A program made the translations under genes and the position numbers. DNA of 64,000 nt from Aphrophora alni (Eukaryota; Arthropoda; Insecta; Hemiptera; Aphrophoridae). The notes under the pieces are model-generated. The model saw nothing but the letters and a program-made list of their open reading frames with translations, had not been told where the DNA came from and ran no database searches. This document shows positions 10,928 to 23,929 of this stretch, in pieces. The stretch spans positions 84,618,060 to 84,682,059 of the forward strand of contig OY740767.1 of assembly GCA_963513935.1 (NCBI GenBank). Direction: 5' to 3'. Each line of letters opens with the position of its first letter. Within the stretch, counting starts at the first letter, position 1.

Positions 10928-12810
10928 CTTAGTTCTATGATGTTATTTCTTATCATATTTTTTATGTAATAATATATTTTATAATTTTGCGATATTATAG
11001 TTCTATGTTGACTTTATAAATTTGTATTTAGTTATTAGTTTCACTTTTTTTCACAAATTTATCAAGCTATTATTAAGGTTTTTATTTTATTACTAGCTGT
11101 ACCCGGCCACGCGTTGCTGTGGCTCATCTGGTTAAATGGAAAATAAATAAAAGACATAACTATAAAGACATAAATTAAAATATGTTTATTTTAACAATGC
11201 TTGTGGGTACACAATATTTTTTGTAGTTTCATTGTTTGTGTATATACAGATTATCTGGTTTGCCGACTCTAGAACATGCAACATAATATATAATAATTGT
11301 CCACGTGAGAAGCAATCCGTTTCTAGATCTAAGCCAAGCAATTCTAAAGATTGGCCCTGAGCTAAATTAAGAAAACAATATGTTACAATCTAATTTAAAA
11401 AAAGACATATTAGAATTTAATAGTAGGCCTATTTATATATGGTAAATGATATATTTTATAAATGGAAAATTGCCTCTTTTAATTTTATAACAATACAAAA
11501 TCTCTGTCCTAATTAATATTCCCGAGAAAATAACATTGTGTACAATAACCTGTTTTAAAAAAGTTATTATTTATGTAACATTTAGATAAGTTTTTATTTA
11601 AATTGTAGGCCTAACTGTTACAATTTTATGTTTTGTATTTATAAAGATTCTTTAATTTTAAAATAAAGATAAAAATATTGTCTTTTAAGTGTTTTTTATT
11701 TCATATTGATAAATCAAATGGTTTAATAGTTATTAATATTATAATGATGAAAATAGGTTATGACAGAAAATGTTATTTGAGTTATTGTAATTTTTTTATT
11801 TAATCTGGTTTAACCAAATGAAAGAACGGTGAAAAAATAAAACAAATTATTTACACTCACGAAATTAATGCTATGGTAAATGTTATTGTCCTAACGGAAT
11901 GTCTTACAAAAAAATTGATTTAAACATTTGTTAATTAAATCTATCAACATTTTATTTAACAACAATACATTTGGAAACATTGAAAATATTTAGTATAGTG
12001 TGTTTTGTTTTACTTCAACAGATGTCGTTGTTCACAAAAACCTATCTTAAAAGATAGAAATCCAAATATAACACAGTTGTTTGAAGTTTGAAATCAGCTG
12101 ATAATGGAAATATAGGAAACAGTTGACTACAGCTGTTATTATTATAGTCCATAAACATATGTAATGGCGCTTGCATTTTTGTTAAATATTGAGCATATTT
12201 TTTGTTGTTTTTATGTTCATTAGATGCTACAGTTTTTCAAAAAGTATATAAAAACACTCGTGGATTCGAATGGAATATTGTGTCCAAATTTCAAAGCAAT
12301 CGGTGAAGAACTTTCTGAGATTATCGATTTTGAACAAACGCACATTTACATTTTTATTTATATAGATTTTGACTACAAATGAATTTTATCTGTAATATTT
12401 ATGATTTTTACAATTTAAATCATTTCCTTAGTCCTATGATGTTATTTCTTGTCATATTTTTATGTAATAATATATTTTATAATTTTGCGATATTTTAGTT
12501 CTATGTTGACTTTATAAATTTGTATTTAGTTATTAGTTTCACTTTTTTTCACAAATTTATCAAGCTATTATTAAGGTTTTTATTTTATTATTTTGACTAC
12601 AAATGAATTTTATCTGTAATATTTATGATTTTTACAATTTAAATAATTTTCTTAGTCCTATGATGTTATTTCTTGTCATATTTTTATGTAAGAATATATT
12701 TTAAAATTTTACTATGTTTTAATTCTACGGTGACTTTATAAATTGTCTTTACTCCCCCCCCCCATAAATTTATCAAGCTTTTCTTAACGTTGTTATTTTA
12801 TGTTGTTACG
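10928..12810 (+). repeat. 224-bp tandem repeat (about 3 copies) in the 3' part of the P-like element, one split by a Helitron
   Basis: Copies start near 10928, 12427 and 12651. The second and third are 224 bp apart. The first runs to 11092, is interrupted by the Helitron and resumes at 12367. Each copy contains a TCCTATGATGTTATTTCTTG-like block and an AT-rich tail. The third is the most diverged. It lies downstream of the transposase stop and may be untranslated or subterminal sequence of the element. Confidence 0.85.
11093..12366 (-). mobile_element. Non-autonomous Helitron, 1274 bp
   Basis: Read on the minus strand it starts TCTATATAAATAAAAATG and ends with a GCCAC/GTGGC hairpin followed by CGGGTACAGCTAG, then T. 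It sits exactly between A (11092) and T (12367) with no target duplication. These are the diagnostic Helitron features (5' TC, 3' CTRR after a hairpin, A-T insertion). The next 224-bp repeat copy holds the uninterrupted site (TTTTATTA joined to TTTTGAC). No coding capacity was seen, so it would depend on a Rep/helicase supplied elsewhere. Confidence 0.9.
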
Positions 12811-13479
12811 TATGTAAACAAAGTTTTCAAATCTCTTTTGTAAAATATTGTAACAAATATTATTAAAACATTTTTTATAAACGTTTTCAATAGTATCCAA
12901 ACAATATTTTATTAATATTTTCGAAACATTAAACAGTATTGCAAAACATTTTCCCATAAACCAAAATCAAATATGTTTTTAACTTCTTAAAAAATATTTT
13001 CCGGCGTATATTAGAAAAATGTTGAGAAAAGGTTTATAAAATATTTCATTACAATATTTTCAATATATTTCAAAATATTTCTAAAACTATAAAAGACCAG
13101 TGTTTCCGTAACAATTTTTTTTAAAAGATTTTAAAAATGTATAAGATCACATGGATATTTTACTCATAATTACGATTGTCTTGGGGAAAGTATTATTTTA
13201 ACGTTTTTGTTCTTTTAACTAGAATAGTTGCATGATAGTATGAGTATTTAGAAAATGTTTTCAGCAAAAGCGGATGTTTTTGTGCTGTTAGTAGTGACGA
13301 GTCCGGGCGCAGAGAAATGACCAGTGCAGTAGGTTAGATTATTTTTTATTTACTTAACGTCGCAAAGCAAATGAAACATTGTTTGACCGTAGAGCCACCT
13401 AGCGCCAGTCACGTCAACTTCAGATTCTCTAGCAGAGCGACAGCTCCACACCCTAGCGGGTAATGGACAACTCAAGAAT

Positions 13480-13536
13480 AAGCGTAGAATTTTTAACATG
13501 GCAATGTCGTGTCTTATAGTATTTATGTAGTCATTG
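13480..13536 (-). repeat. Right terminal inverted repeat of the P-like element
   Basis: Inverted copy of 5779-5835 with the same two-block layout: 33 bp perfect at 13504-13536 and 9 bp at 13480-13488, with 15 diverged bases between. Conserved spacing in both ends argues that the two blocks are functional recognition sites. Confidence 0.92.
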
Positions 13537-13543
13537 CTATAAG
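13537..13543. repeat. Target-site duplication, right copy (CTATAAG)
   Basis: Matches 5772-5778. The next base outward differs on each side, which limits the duplication to 7 bp. Confidence 0.8.
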
Positions 13544-14850
13544 AGAACCTCTAGAGTCAGGTAATAGACTATAATTAAATATCTAATTTTCTTTCAAAAT
13601 ATTAAAACAAAAAAAAGAAAATTTTTATATCAACTTAGCTTTGACAAGATATACAAGGAGAAAACTCAATATAACGTTCCATACATTTTTGGGCGACAAC
13701 AACAAATATTATTTTTTTATTTTGGTGTAGAGAAAGTTAGTAAAATGTTTTTGCAAAAAGAAAAAAAAAATCTGACAAAAATTTCGAAGCATTACACACG
13801 CATACATATATATGATGTTCCACTGCAACTCGAAATGGTTGTAACAGTTATGATCAGTGCTTATTTGTTGGTCCCGAATAATACATTTTGTATAAATTAA
13901 AAAATAATCATCATTATGAATTATTGTGTGTCATTAAGCTTCATATATTTTAATTAACACATTTCACTGTTTTATTATGACAGAACACTATTATAAAATC
14001 TAAATATTCCAATGCAATACACTGTTGTATTCTATATAATCGGACGTTTAATACACTTGACACCTATTTTATAATGCCAGTATGTCATTGAATGTGTTTG
14101 ACAGCATCGAGATAATGTTCATAAATATTTATTTGGAAACCTTTAGGTTGAACAGGTTTTTGCAAATAAATCATAATGTTGTAGGCGGCACAATATTTTA
14201 TGCGTTTCTATAATCATGTTAGCGCTCTAAGTGCCATCATTCATTGTCACAGAGAACCCGAGGACTATACGCAATGTAATTTTATCTTTACTCATTTTAA
14301 ATATTTATGCTACTTGTACACTCGTATAAGAGTTTTTTTCTTCTTTTTATACTCTTGTATTAAATTATTAACCATGGTATGAAAATTTGAACTTTAATGT
14401 TGTTGATTACAATTTTTGGGTCGTGATACTTCATTTGTCTAGTATGTTACTACCATTCTATGTCCTCGGTTGTCTAAGTTTGTTTCGACAAAAATTTATA
14501 AAAACATTTGAAAACGTCTCTTTTCTATACTGATAAAAAACCAAATCCATAAAAAACGAGGATATTCGGAGGACTGTATGGAGTACTTATATATCAAAAC
14601 GGTTGGACCAATTTTTATGTTACTTTCATTAATCTTTTCCTTGTATGAATACGTTTAAAATCCAATTTGAAAATTCGTTGAAAAATTGATGCTAATGGAG
14701 CATGCAGTATATGTTAACCTTTTTTCAGAAGAAATTTGAGTCCTACGTGACACAATTAGCTCGCTGCAGCTTACATTTAAACCGACAATGTTGTGCAGGT
14801 TATAGTCCAGTTGAGTGTTACTCGACACGAGTGTGTTGGGTTATCCGTTG
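13544..14850. other. AT-rich DNA with no recognised gene
   Basis: Flank of the P-like element. The 14200-14382 open frame has no domain. 14530-14720 resembles diverged interspersed repeat sequence of the type seen near 24000. Confidence 0.4.
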
Positions 14851-14856
14851 GTTACA

Positions 14857-15110
14857 CTAATTTCTAGTCTTCATTAGTAACTTACTTATCCATTGCCAGT
14901 CCTTGCAAAACGTGACATGCTGTTGTTTTCTCTGTAGGTGTAAGACATCCATTCTTCCATCGTGAGAGAAAGGACAAACATTATTTTCTGTCAAACCGAT
15001 GCGATGGAGGTGCAGGAAGTCGTATCCGGTAACTCTGCCACAGGCAATTATGATTCTGTTGAGCGAGAGCTTTCCATCTTTTCCCTCAACTCTGTACTTC
15101 AAATAGCTGC
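14857..15110 (-). pseudogene. Non-LTR retrotransposon pol C-terminal fragment
   Basis: An 81-residue minus-strand frame contains RVTGYDFLHLHRIGLTENNV, then CPF and DGRMDVLHL. This resembles the conserved segment near the C-terminus of many arthropod non-LTR pol proteins (TGHxxLxxHLHRIGL...CPLC...MDxEHL). The expected second cysteine of CxxC is replaced by serine, and nothing of the reverse transcriptase itself remains, so this is a short decayed piece. Assignment is by recalled family pattern only. Confidence 0.5.
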
Positions 15111-15119
15111 TTCACATAC

Positions 15120-16659
15120 CGGGATGCCTAGTTTTTAATGGTATGTCTTGCTGAAGACAAGGTGACTAGGTTATTGAGTTGGAACCCTCTGCTTGGCGGT
15201 CTCATTTCTGAAGATGCTGATATGAGCAACATCCACTGGAGAACAATATTTTCCATTAGTCTAACAGTCCTGAAATAAAAGGATAAATCAAAAAAGACGC
15301 GAATTTCACGGGGAAAACTCAGTTGTGAAAAAATCCCCTATGGGTTTGAGATTTTAATCCGAGACCAAAACAGAAATTTGAGACAAAAATTATCTGTTTT
15401 TAGATCCACATTACAGTTTCACACTAGTAACTGCAGAAAGTTAGATAAAATTACTTAATTTTTTTTTTGTTTTTGTTTACCTATTTTAATCAAATTTAAC
15501 ATGTTTGTAATTTTTGAGACCCTGAATATTTCATTTAAATTTCTTGTGTTTTTTCCCCTTTTCTACCATAAAATATACCAAGATTGATTACATTCCTGCC
15601 TTGATATGCTGAAGTTTGGAACACAAGAGCAGTAAAATAAGTATTGGAGTAACTTTGTGTATAGTCCAATTTTACTAGCTCAAAAAACTCTCCTCCCCTT
15701 AGAGTGTACATAACAATTTTCAAATGTAAAACTATATTTTTGTATTACAGAATTTTTTATACAATCATAGTAAGATGATTTTATTCTTGTTACTTATATA
15801 AAACATTTAAATTATAATTTTTTAAATTTCTAAACAGACTGGATTGATTTATCTGTTTCTGTCATTTTCAGCTTGTGAAATTGGACAGTTATATAAAAAG
15901 GTAGCTTAATTGACCAGTAAGTGCAGCCAAATTTTGATGTTATTCGTTCAAAAGTTATCAATCCGTTGCTATAATTTTGTAACACTGTACAACTGCCTTA
16001 ATTTGTTTACGTTTTTTATAAAGATAGTGTCACATTTACAAAGTCGCTTTTCTTTACATCTAACAATCTCGTTGTGTTTCTGAGATGTTTTACATTAAAT
16101 GTCATATACCGTGTTCAAAATATCCGGTTTGTATTACACACCAGTTCTTCAATCTGTTTTAAAAATGCCTAGTCGCAAAGGATCATTATAAAAAAAATTT
16201 GCATAACACCAGTTGTCATTCACATTAGCATAGTCCAGTGTTGTTAATCAACTTTACAAACTTTTCCACCGTTGTTCAAAACTCGTGCATGTTTCAAGTA
16301 GATATTATTTATACAACAGTATTTGCAAACTTTAGTTTAACGGTGGATTTTAAACGAAGTTTGCAGACATTCGTGAAGTAAGTAGAAATATAATAAGGAA
16401 TATATCCACTTTAAACGTATATTACTCTTAATATAGAATTAAAATTTTTAAATATTATTTATTCAGATAAATAATATATGGATGTTTCAAAGAAGGCTGT
16501 TTTTGATTGTTTTATTTAATATTTTCCTTAAAAAAAAAAAAAAATTATAATATAACGTGTATCAGTTTATTTATTTATTTGATAATGAGAATTTTAAGTT
16601 TAAAAATTCCTTTTAGAATTTTGTGCAGTTTTATTTAAAGTTGATATTTAATTTACATA

Positions 16660-16704
<45 letters not shown>

Positions 16705-18660
16705 TAATAATTTTTATAAATTATAGGAATATTAATTTTAGTTTCTCAAACAGGCAATTGTTTATTTTTTTGTTTTCGTTCTAATATTTTCTCATATATA
16801 GATAGTAATGGAGAATGTTAAGTATCTGTTAAAATGGAAAGTATCAGTTTGAGGCCATATGAACTTTAAAAAAAGATTTTTTAATGTTACTCACCCGTCT
16901 GTCCAGTGTTCTAGTGTCTAAACGTTAGGCCAGTATTTAGTACTTGTGCATATTTTGGTCAGCCTTCATTCATTTTTTCCTTTTATCCCTTCTTCGTAAA
17001 CTCAAAATTTAGGTTAGCTACCATAATACGAAAACTCAAAACTGATTTTTTTAAATCAGTTCAAATACATTTTCTTAAACTGTAGGCACTAAAACCTAAC
17101 TAAAACAGTTGCCACATTCCCAAAACTACTGGTTTGGGATTTATCGATTAAAATGTGAAAATGTTGTGCTGTTAGATGTTATAAAACACCTAATTTCTCT
17201 ACCGATTTTGCTCAAATTGAAGTGGAATGTGAAGGGTAATTTCAAAATTATTATACCAATAAAAATTTCTAAGTAAAAGAAATGTGCTGTTCAGAAATAA
17301 TGGGTAAAAATAAAAAATAATCATGACGACCTTTTCTTAAAACTAACTTTTAATTAAATAAGATTATCTCTTAATAAGATTATAACTTTTTTGAACGCTT
17401 AATATGTAGGCTACATATACCAATTTATCTCTCTGAAGAGGAAAAAGTTTGTAATAAAGTAAATTTTATTTTTCACGTCTACACGGAGACGGGTGAACAG
17501 TATCATTTCTCGTTAGTATTTCGTTTTGTAGATAATTGCGAGAAGAAATTAGTGCAGTTTTTGTACGATTTATTGTTATTATTATATATTATCACAGATG
17601 TCGTGGAAATATTGTTTTCAATAAGTTATTATTAAACAACTGCTGACTATAATGTTTGATTCAATTTAAAATTGACTCTTTCTGAAATTATTCCAGCCAA
17701 TGTTGATTCATAAAAATGACAAATCGGCCTAGGAGATATATCTTGGTTTGTATCATACATATAAAAGAAGAACATTTCGCCTTCAAAACTCATTGAATGT
17801 GTTTTACCGTAATAATACGAAATGACAATGGTTGTTATGTAAGAACTTGACGGAATTGAGTTATTAAATTGACGCAGTAATTATATTCTTCTTTCTTATA
17901 GACTAATAAGAAGAATAAAGAGTGCCTGTTTTATTTGAGCCTTGCAGAGCACAGGCCTCGAGGCTTGTCATCATCATAACTTTCTATACTGTCTGTGTAG
18001 GAGCGAGATTTTACGACAAAGCTTAGCTCGTATATTACCCGATGTTCCCGTGTCTGCCTTTCACCTTCATTGGGCTTGACGTCGACGACACAGGAAATTC
18101 TCGCAATTCTTCAAAGCGTTATCCTTGGAACGTGCATTTTATGGAGGAGTGAATTTATGTTTTATTTCTTCCGCAAGCGAAATGAAGGTCTTAACATGTT
18201 GTAACGTTTCACAGGTTTTGCCACTTTATTTGTAACAAACAAAATCCGTCTGTTGCAGTGATTTTCTGTGTGAAAGTAGTGTTGTAAAATATCTGGATAA
18301 ATAGTGAAAAAAATACCAGGGGTATCTATGATTTTACTTACGATTCCATATAGATAATTGAACCAGTACTTTTGATACACTATCTAAGCTTAAATAAAGC
18401 TGTTAACATGAAAAACCAATAATAATTTTTTAAATTCATAATTTAAAAAAAAAAACTAACATAAATATAATCGAGTTTATTTTTTGGTATACCAAAAGTT
18501 TTTATGAAAGAAGTAAACGTTGAAAATAACGGTAAGCTATATAAATTGCCCAATGTCTTGTTCTGAATTTACCAAATCTAATTCAATATTTGATAGTTTT
18601 AAATTATTTCGTTATGATTTTCTTTAACTTATTTATAAAATAACATGGTAGGCTTAAAAC
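15120..18660. other. AT-rich DNA, no gene recognised
   Basis: Contains a (TA)n tract at 16664-16699 and scattered poly(A)/poly(T) runs. Open frames at 15535 and 18162 show no recognisable features. Confidence 0.4.
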
Positions 18661-18664
18661 ACCT

Positions 18665-18843
18665 AATACCACAATCAATAAAACAAGATTTATTTCCTTA
18701 TGCACTTTCAGTAACATAGATACTACCCTAAGAACTTGAGTATTAAAGAAAAACTGTAATAATACTCAACCCTCTGAAGATGGTAACTATGTTACTGAAA
18801 TGTGCATAAGGAAATAAATCTTGTTTTATTGAATTGTGGTATT
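18665..18843. repeat. Fold-back repeat with hammerhead-like motif
   Basis: Arms of about 55 bp (18665-18719 and 18787-18843) are nearly perfect inverted copies. The right arm junction carries CTGAAGA (18774-18780), T, a 6-bp stem with one G-T pair (18782-18787 with 18791-18796, TAT loop), then GAAA (18797-18800). The left arm has a damaged version on the minus strand. Same architecture as 1425-1602 but different arm sequence. Confidence 0.75.
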
Positions 18844-18844
18844 G

Positions 18845-21081
18845 GGTTTGATTTTAATCTTTAAGTTCGCCACAGTGTGCAGTATAAGGTAGGCTTAGTT
18901 GTAAAATTTAAGTAACACTAGTAATAGTGAATAACCGTCAATGTAACTATATAAATTGTATTTAGTTATTTAGGTGTTTTAATAATAAAACTGTGACAAA
19001 ATTTTGTTAACAAAAAGGATAAAATTCGGTTATTTTGCTACACAAATATTTTGACAAATAATAAGTTTTAAATGATTATTATTCTTATTATCATCATCAA
19101 GGGCCATTATAGTGCCATAAATAGTTTAAAACACCCGTAATTTTTGTGCATCACACTTAGCTGTGATAGTGAATAAAATCTGATAGCCTAGAACAAAATG
19201 ATTATTTATATAAATATGGCAAACATTTACAAGACGGGGATAAATTTGTATTTATAAATATGCTCTCCAATGGGTGTTTACCTGCCTATATCACTATGTG
19301 AAACTGTAAATAATGCAACAAAACGTTTTAAATTTTGCTGTTTTTGAACAGGCGAAAACATTTTTTCATCATATAAATTATTTAAAAAAAAATTAGATAA
19401 CATCACATAGCCTAAATATCAAAAAGTTAAAAAAAACAACTCTAATTGTGATAAATATATTTTGAATCAAGAGTAGAAACCCATTCCTCGGATTTCTCTT
19501 TAATTCATTTTGTACAATCATATGTATAGAAAATGAGCATATTAATTTACAAATTATTATTATTTCAAGAATATAATATAACATACAGAAGTTTGTTATA
19601 TGTTTATATATAAATATTTATATTTTAAATGGGTGTGTTGGATAATTATTTTGAGTTTATTGTTTAGTACAAATAGTTTTGCAATATATGAAAATGAAAT
19701 AATGATTAGCAAATACTCATTATTATTAATAACAATGTACGGAAACAAAAACCGTCATTGAGATCCGCTTGCACTTTCAAAGTCCTTGAAAATGAATTTT
19801 GCTTCACAAATCCTTCATCTCCACGCTTTCATGTGTGTTAAAAACACGATGTTTTATTTAATTACTTTTCTCTTATCCTTGCTTTCTAAAAAACACTCGA
19901 ACACGAGAACACTAAGACACGCATACATGAGTACGTACGCTTTGGGAATTAAATTATACATCGTACTTAAATGTCTCTACACATGGTGAAATATTTAGGA
20001 ACGAAATAATTATCTTAAAGAAGCAAAACTCGAGTTGAGCATATCAATGTTATATATAAGATAGTTATCATTTGTAAACCTCCCCCCCTTCACTTCAACT
20101 CTATTTAGCATGTGTAAAAACCCCCCTTCACTTAAACCCCATAATGGGTTAGCTGCCACCTCTCTCGAGAGAGTCCTAATTTAGACTTGCTAAGAGATTC
20201 TGGTTTTTTCTAATTTTTTGTGTAAGTTCATTCTTTAGAACAGGAAACGGTGTTAAACATAAGGATATATAAGGCTGTATCCAGACCCTGCTAACAAGGG
20301 CTTCATTCAACTATTCCTAAATTTGCAGAACAAACTCATTGATTATTACTGTTTGTAGAAACAAATATTTATTAACTGGCGCAAGTAAATATTGTTAAGA
20401 TGGAAAATATACATGTAGTCAATATACCATATATGGTACTTAGCGTTACTCCAAAAATAGAAAACATTCTATTCAGTAATTACTTAAAAGTTTCATATTT
20501 ATTCACACTTTTTCATATCGTAATAATAGATAGCTTATGCCCACTGGGAAAAAAATAAGTTTTTAAAGAAGAGAAAGAATTTTCAAAATCGGTAGACTAC
20601 CTCTTACAAAAATAAAAGCTTACAAACGTTTTATCTATATGTAATAAAATAAGGAGAAGTTATTTTTACACACCATTATATTTTACATACCACTATAATT
20701 ATTTCCTATATTTTAAATTACAGAAATCATGGCTAATACTTTTAAAATATTTAAAAATTAAAATATATATATTTTTACCATTTTTTATAACTATTATTTT
20801 ATTTAATTACCTTGATGTACATCAAACGATGTCTTGATCTGAGGTTAACATCGTATTATATACATTTAATATCTTATTATAAACATATGAATGGAAAGAC
20901 ATGTGAAAATATTTTAGAAGGTTATTTAAAAGGAAGATGTCTCTACTATGTACAGAATAAAAGTTATTTAGTTAGCAACAGTGTTCCTTACATATAACCA
21001 ATAAAATTATGCATTTTATCACTTCTTGAATTCATGTATTCACGCGTCTTTTAAATATATCTGATTACATTCATGAACATT
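18845..21081. other. AT-rich DNA, no gene recognised
   Basis: Only chance open frames (19393, 19786, 20812). A repeated C-rich phrase (CCCCCCTTCACTT) occurs twice near 20085-20135. Confidence 0.4.
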
Positions 21082-21803
21082 AAAAATATTTATTAATATA
21101 TCAAATATACTGTAATTACAAAAATATTTATTAATGTATCAAAGATACTGTAATTACAAAAATATTTATTAATATATCAAAGATACTGTAATTACAAAAA
21201 TATTTATTAATATATCAAAGATAATGTAATTACAAAAATATTTATTAATATATCAAAGATACTGTAATTACAAAAATATTTATTAATATATCAAAGATAC
21301 TGTAATTACAAAAATATTTATTAATATATCAAAGATACTGTAATTACAAAAATATTTATTAATATATCAAAGATACTATAATTACAAAAATATTTATTAA
21401 TATATCAAAGATACTCTAATTACAAAAATATTTATTAATATATCAAAGATACTGTAATTACAAAAATATTTATTAATATATCAAAGATACTGTAATTACA
21501 AAAATATTTATTAATATATCAAATATACTGTAATTACAAAAATATTTATTAATATATCAAAGATACTGTAATTACAAAAATATTTATTAATATATCAAAG
21601 ATACTGTAATTACAAAAATATTTATTAATATATCAAAGATAATGTAATTACAAAAATATTTATTAATATATCAAAGATACTATAATTACAAAAATATTTA
21701 TTAATATATCAAAGATACTCTAATTACAAAAATATTTATTAATATATCAAAGATACTGTAATTACAAAAATATTTATTAATACATCAAAGATACTGTAAT
21801 TAC
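21082..21803. repeat. 38-bp AT-rich satellite, 19 copies, with higher-order repeat
   Basis: The unit is AAAAATATTTATTAATATAT plus CAAAGATACTGTAATTAC. Copies are almost identical. The marker variants (AAATATACTG, AAGATAATG, AAGATACTA, AAGATACTC) recur in the same order. The AAATATACTG variant is at 21082 and again at 21500, exactly 11 units (418 bp) apart. The second block matches the first with three plain units missing. Confidence 0.95.
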
Positions 21804-23920
21804 AAAATATTCTGTAATCAAGAAACATAGATAATAAAAACCACTATTAGCAATTTTAGAGCTCAACTATTTTCATAAAACGATTTTCAGTATCTTTTTT
21901 TCATAGCCTCAGGAAGAGCCCCACATACCCTTTGTATTGGTTGGTAAGTAGTTAGATGACACAATATAAGTCTATAATATAAGTAGTTTGGGCCAATATA
22001 AGTTAATTTAACTAAGTTTATAATCGGGTTTAATCTACAATTCCCATTTTCAATGTCAGTTCACCTTTCCATTTCGGTTTAAACTCGGCTTAATAAAATC
22101 TCCCCAAATTGGTAATTTAAACCAAGTTTACAGATTTCATAATCTAATTTGTAATTTTTGTAAATATATGCCTACTTATAGGTCTACTTATAATAGTGTT
22201 GGACCCACATAATGTTGACTATTTATTTATACTTTCAATAAAAAAATGACTCCAGAATTACTACCATTTTCATTGCAGTCAACTATCCAGACTAGGTCTA
22301 GACTTAAAATTTTCAATAGCAATTAAGATTCATATTGCGTAAATTTTATAACTAATAATTGATTAATGGAAGGACCATATTCTTAAATTTAAATTTAGTC
22401 TTTAAGCGATATTATTGTGGCTGAACTGATATAAAAACTTATAAGCGTAAGAAATTCATAAGGATTGTGGTGAAGAGGGATCTTTATGATTACTACGACC
22501 CCCCCCCCCAATAAATGTATAGACCTAGTCTATACATTTCACAATAATACAGGGATTGTATTTACACAAATTAGAACTTTAATTATTCATCTGAAAATTT
22601 CCAGCATGTTTCGTTCTATGTTAGGTAGGCCTAATAACAAAGGTTTATTTATTACACTTTCAATATTGAAATTACTAAAATTTCCACGTTTTATAAAGCT
22701 TCGTATAACATTTAAAATGAAATCGATGATAATGTTTATTCCTAAGAGCCTAAGCCGACAGACATTTTATAAAAAACTGTGTCTGGTGTTAATACAAATA
22801 GGCGAAGCTAATTAGTGGGTACCAATGATGCTTCAGCGTTGCTAATTCACTCGTCTTTAAAGATGGATAGATGAGAGAGAAGTGGTTTCCAACATTAAAA
22901 TAATCAATCAGCAGGTATTGGTGAAGGTGTCGAAAATTTGATATACCTCGATTTTAACAGAGATGAGTTTAAACCAAAGATAAAATTAATCCACCATAAA
23001 TTAAATTTGAAAATATGAAGGAACGTTTAAGCCGAAGACAAATATCATCTAGATTAAATTTTAGTTGAAAGTATTGGACTAAATGGATCGAAACTGTGTT
23101 TTCAAATCTTAATATTGTTTTATATTGACATACATTCCCCTTGGTACCATCACACATACAAAATGTCCTTTAGATGGAACGCCTTAAAACTAACCTAATG
23201 TCAAACTGGAGGCCATTGGCTCTCTAATCAACGTAAATGATACATCAATTCTTCGTTTTTGTAATATACTCTTTTGCTAAAATCGATTTAATGTTTTCAA
23301 AGTAAGCTCAAGAAATTATATCATATTAATACAAACAAGGTATGTATTCTAAGAAAAATAATTTGTAGATTTGTATATTATATAATTTAAATATAGATTT
23401 TATATACGTTACAAATTCTGTTTTACTTTTCTTAATTTTTGGTAACTGGAAAATTTTTATTGGTTTTACATACATGACATCCAGTTTATTCATATCCAAT
23501 TAAATTTAATTTGTTTTGAACATTTAAAGTTTTATCGAAATTACTTCTCAAATTTACAGTGATAAGATCACTTAATGCTTCAAGATTATGACATAAAGTC
23601 AAGATAACAGTATCATTGGATCCTAAATTACTCTTATTTATGATAATATCCCGCCTATACTGGGACAGTTGACATTTACATTAGAAAGTAATTGTATTTG
23701 TCGTTAATTAATGCGAATCGTAAAGCATGATAAATTGCTTCTATATTGTCTCTACTAATCGTTGTAGAATAGTTCTTATATATATATATATATATATATA
23801 TATTTTTTTAATTTCTTACTTACTTGATTATAGAGAATGTTTTGTGATGGATAAAAACATCGATGCCGGTTTTTCGATGATATATTATTTTGTCGTTTAT
23901 TGTTTTGTTTTATATTTATA
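21804..23920. other. AT-rich DNA with old repeats, no gene recognised
   Basis: 22020-22150 contains imperfect inverted phrases (GGTTTAAACTCGGCTTAAT and related) suggestive of an old MITE. There is a (TA)n tract at 23777-23802. Open frames at 22486 and 22969 have no domain. Confidence 0.35.
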
Positions 23921-23929
23921 AACTGGTTT

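Larger units (their letters stand above)
5779..13536 (+). mobile_element. Full-length P-superfamily (THAP9/P-like) DNA transposon
   Basis: The element is bounded by perfect 33-bp inverted repeats (5779-5811 and 13504-13536) that begin CAATGACTACATAAATACTA when read inward. A further matched 9-bp block (TCTACGCTT, 5827-5835 and its complement at 13480-13488) lies 15 bp inside each repeat. The 7 bp outside both ends are identical (CTATAAG, 5772-5778 and 13537-13543), as expected for a target duplication; P elements usually make 8 bp, so 7 is slightly atypical. Inside is one plus-strand two-exon transposase gene with a THAP domain and a P-type catalytic core. The 3' part contains a 224-bp tandem repeat and a later Helitron insertion. 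Ends, target duplication and open frame all survive, so the copy looks recent and possibly active. Without the Helitron it would be about 6.5 kb. Confidence 0.93.
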
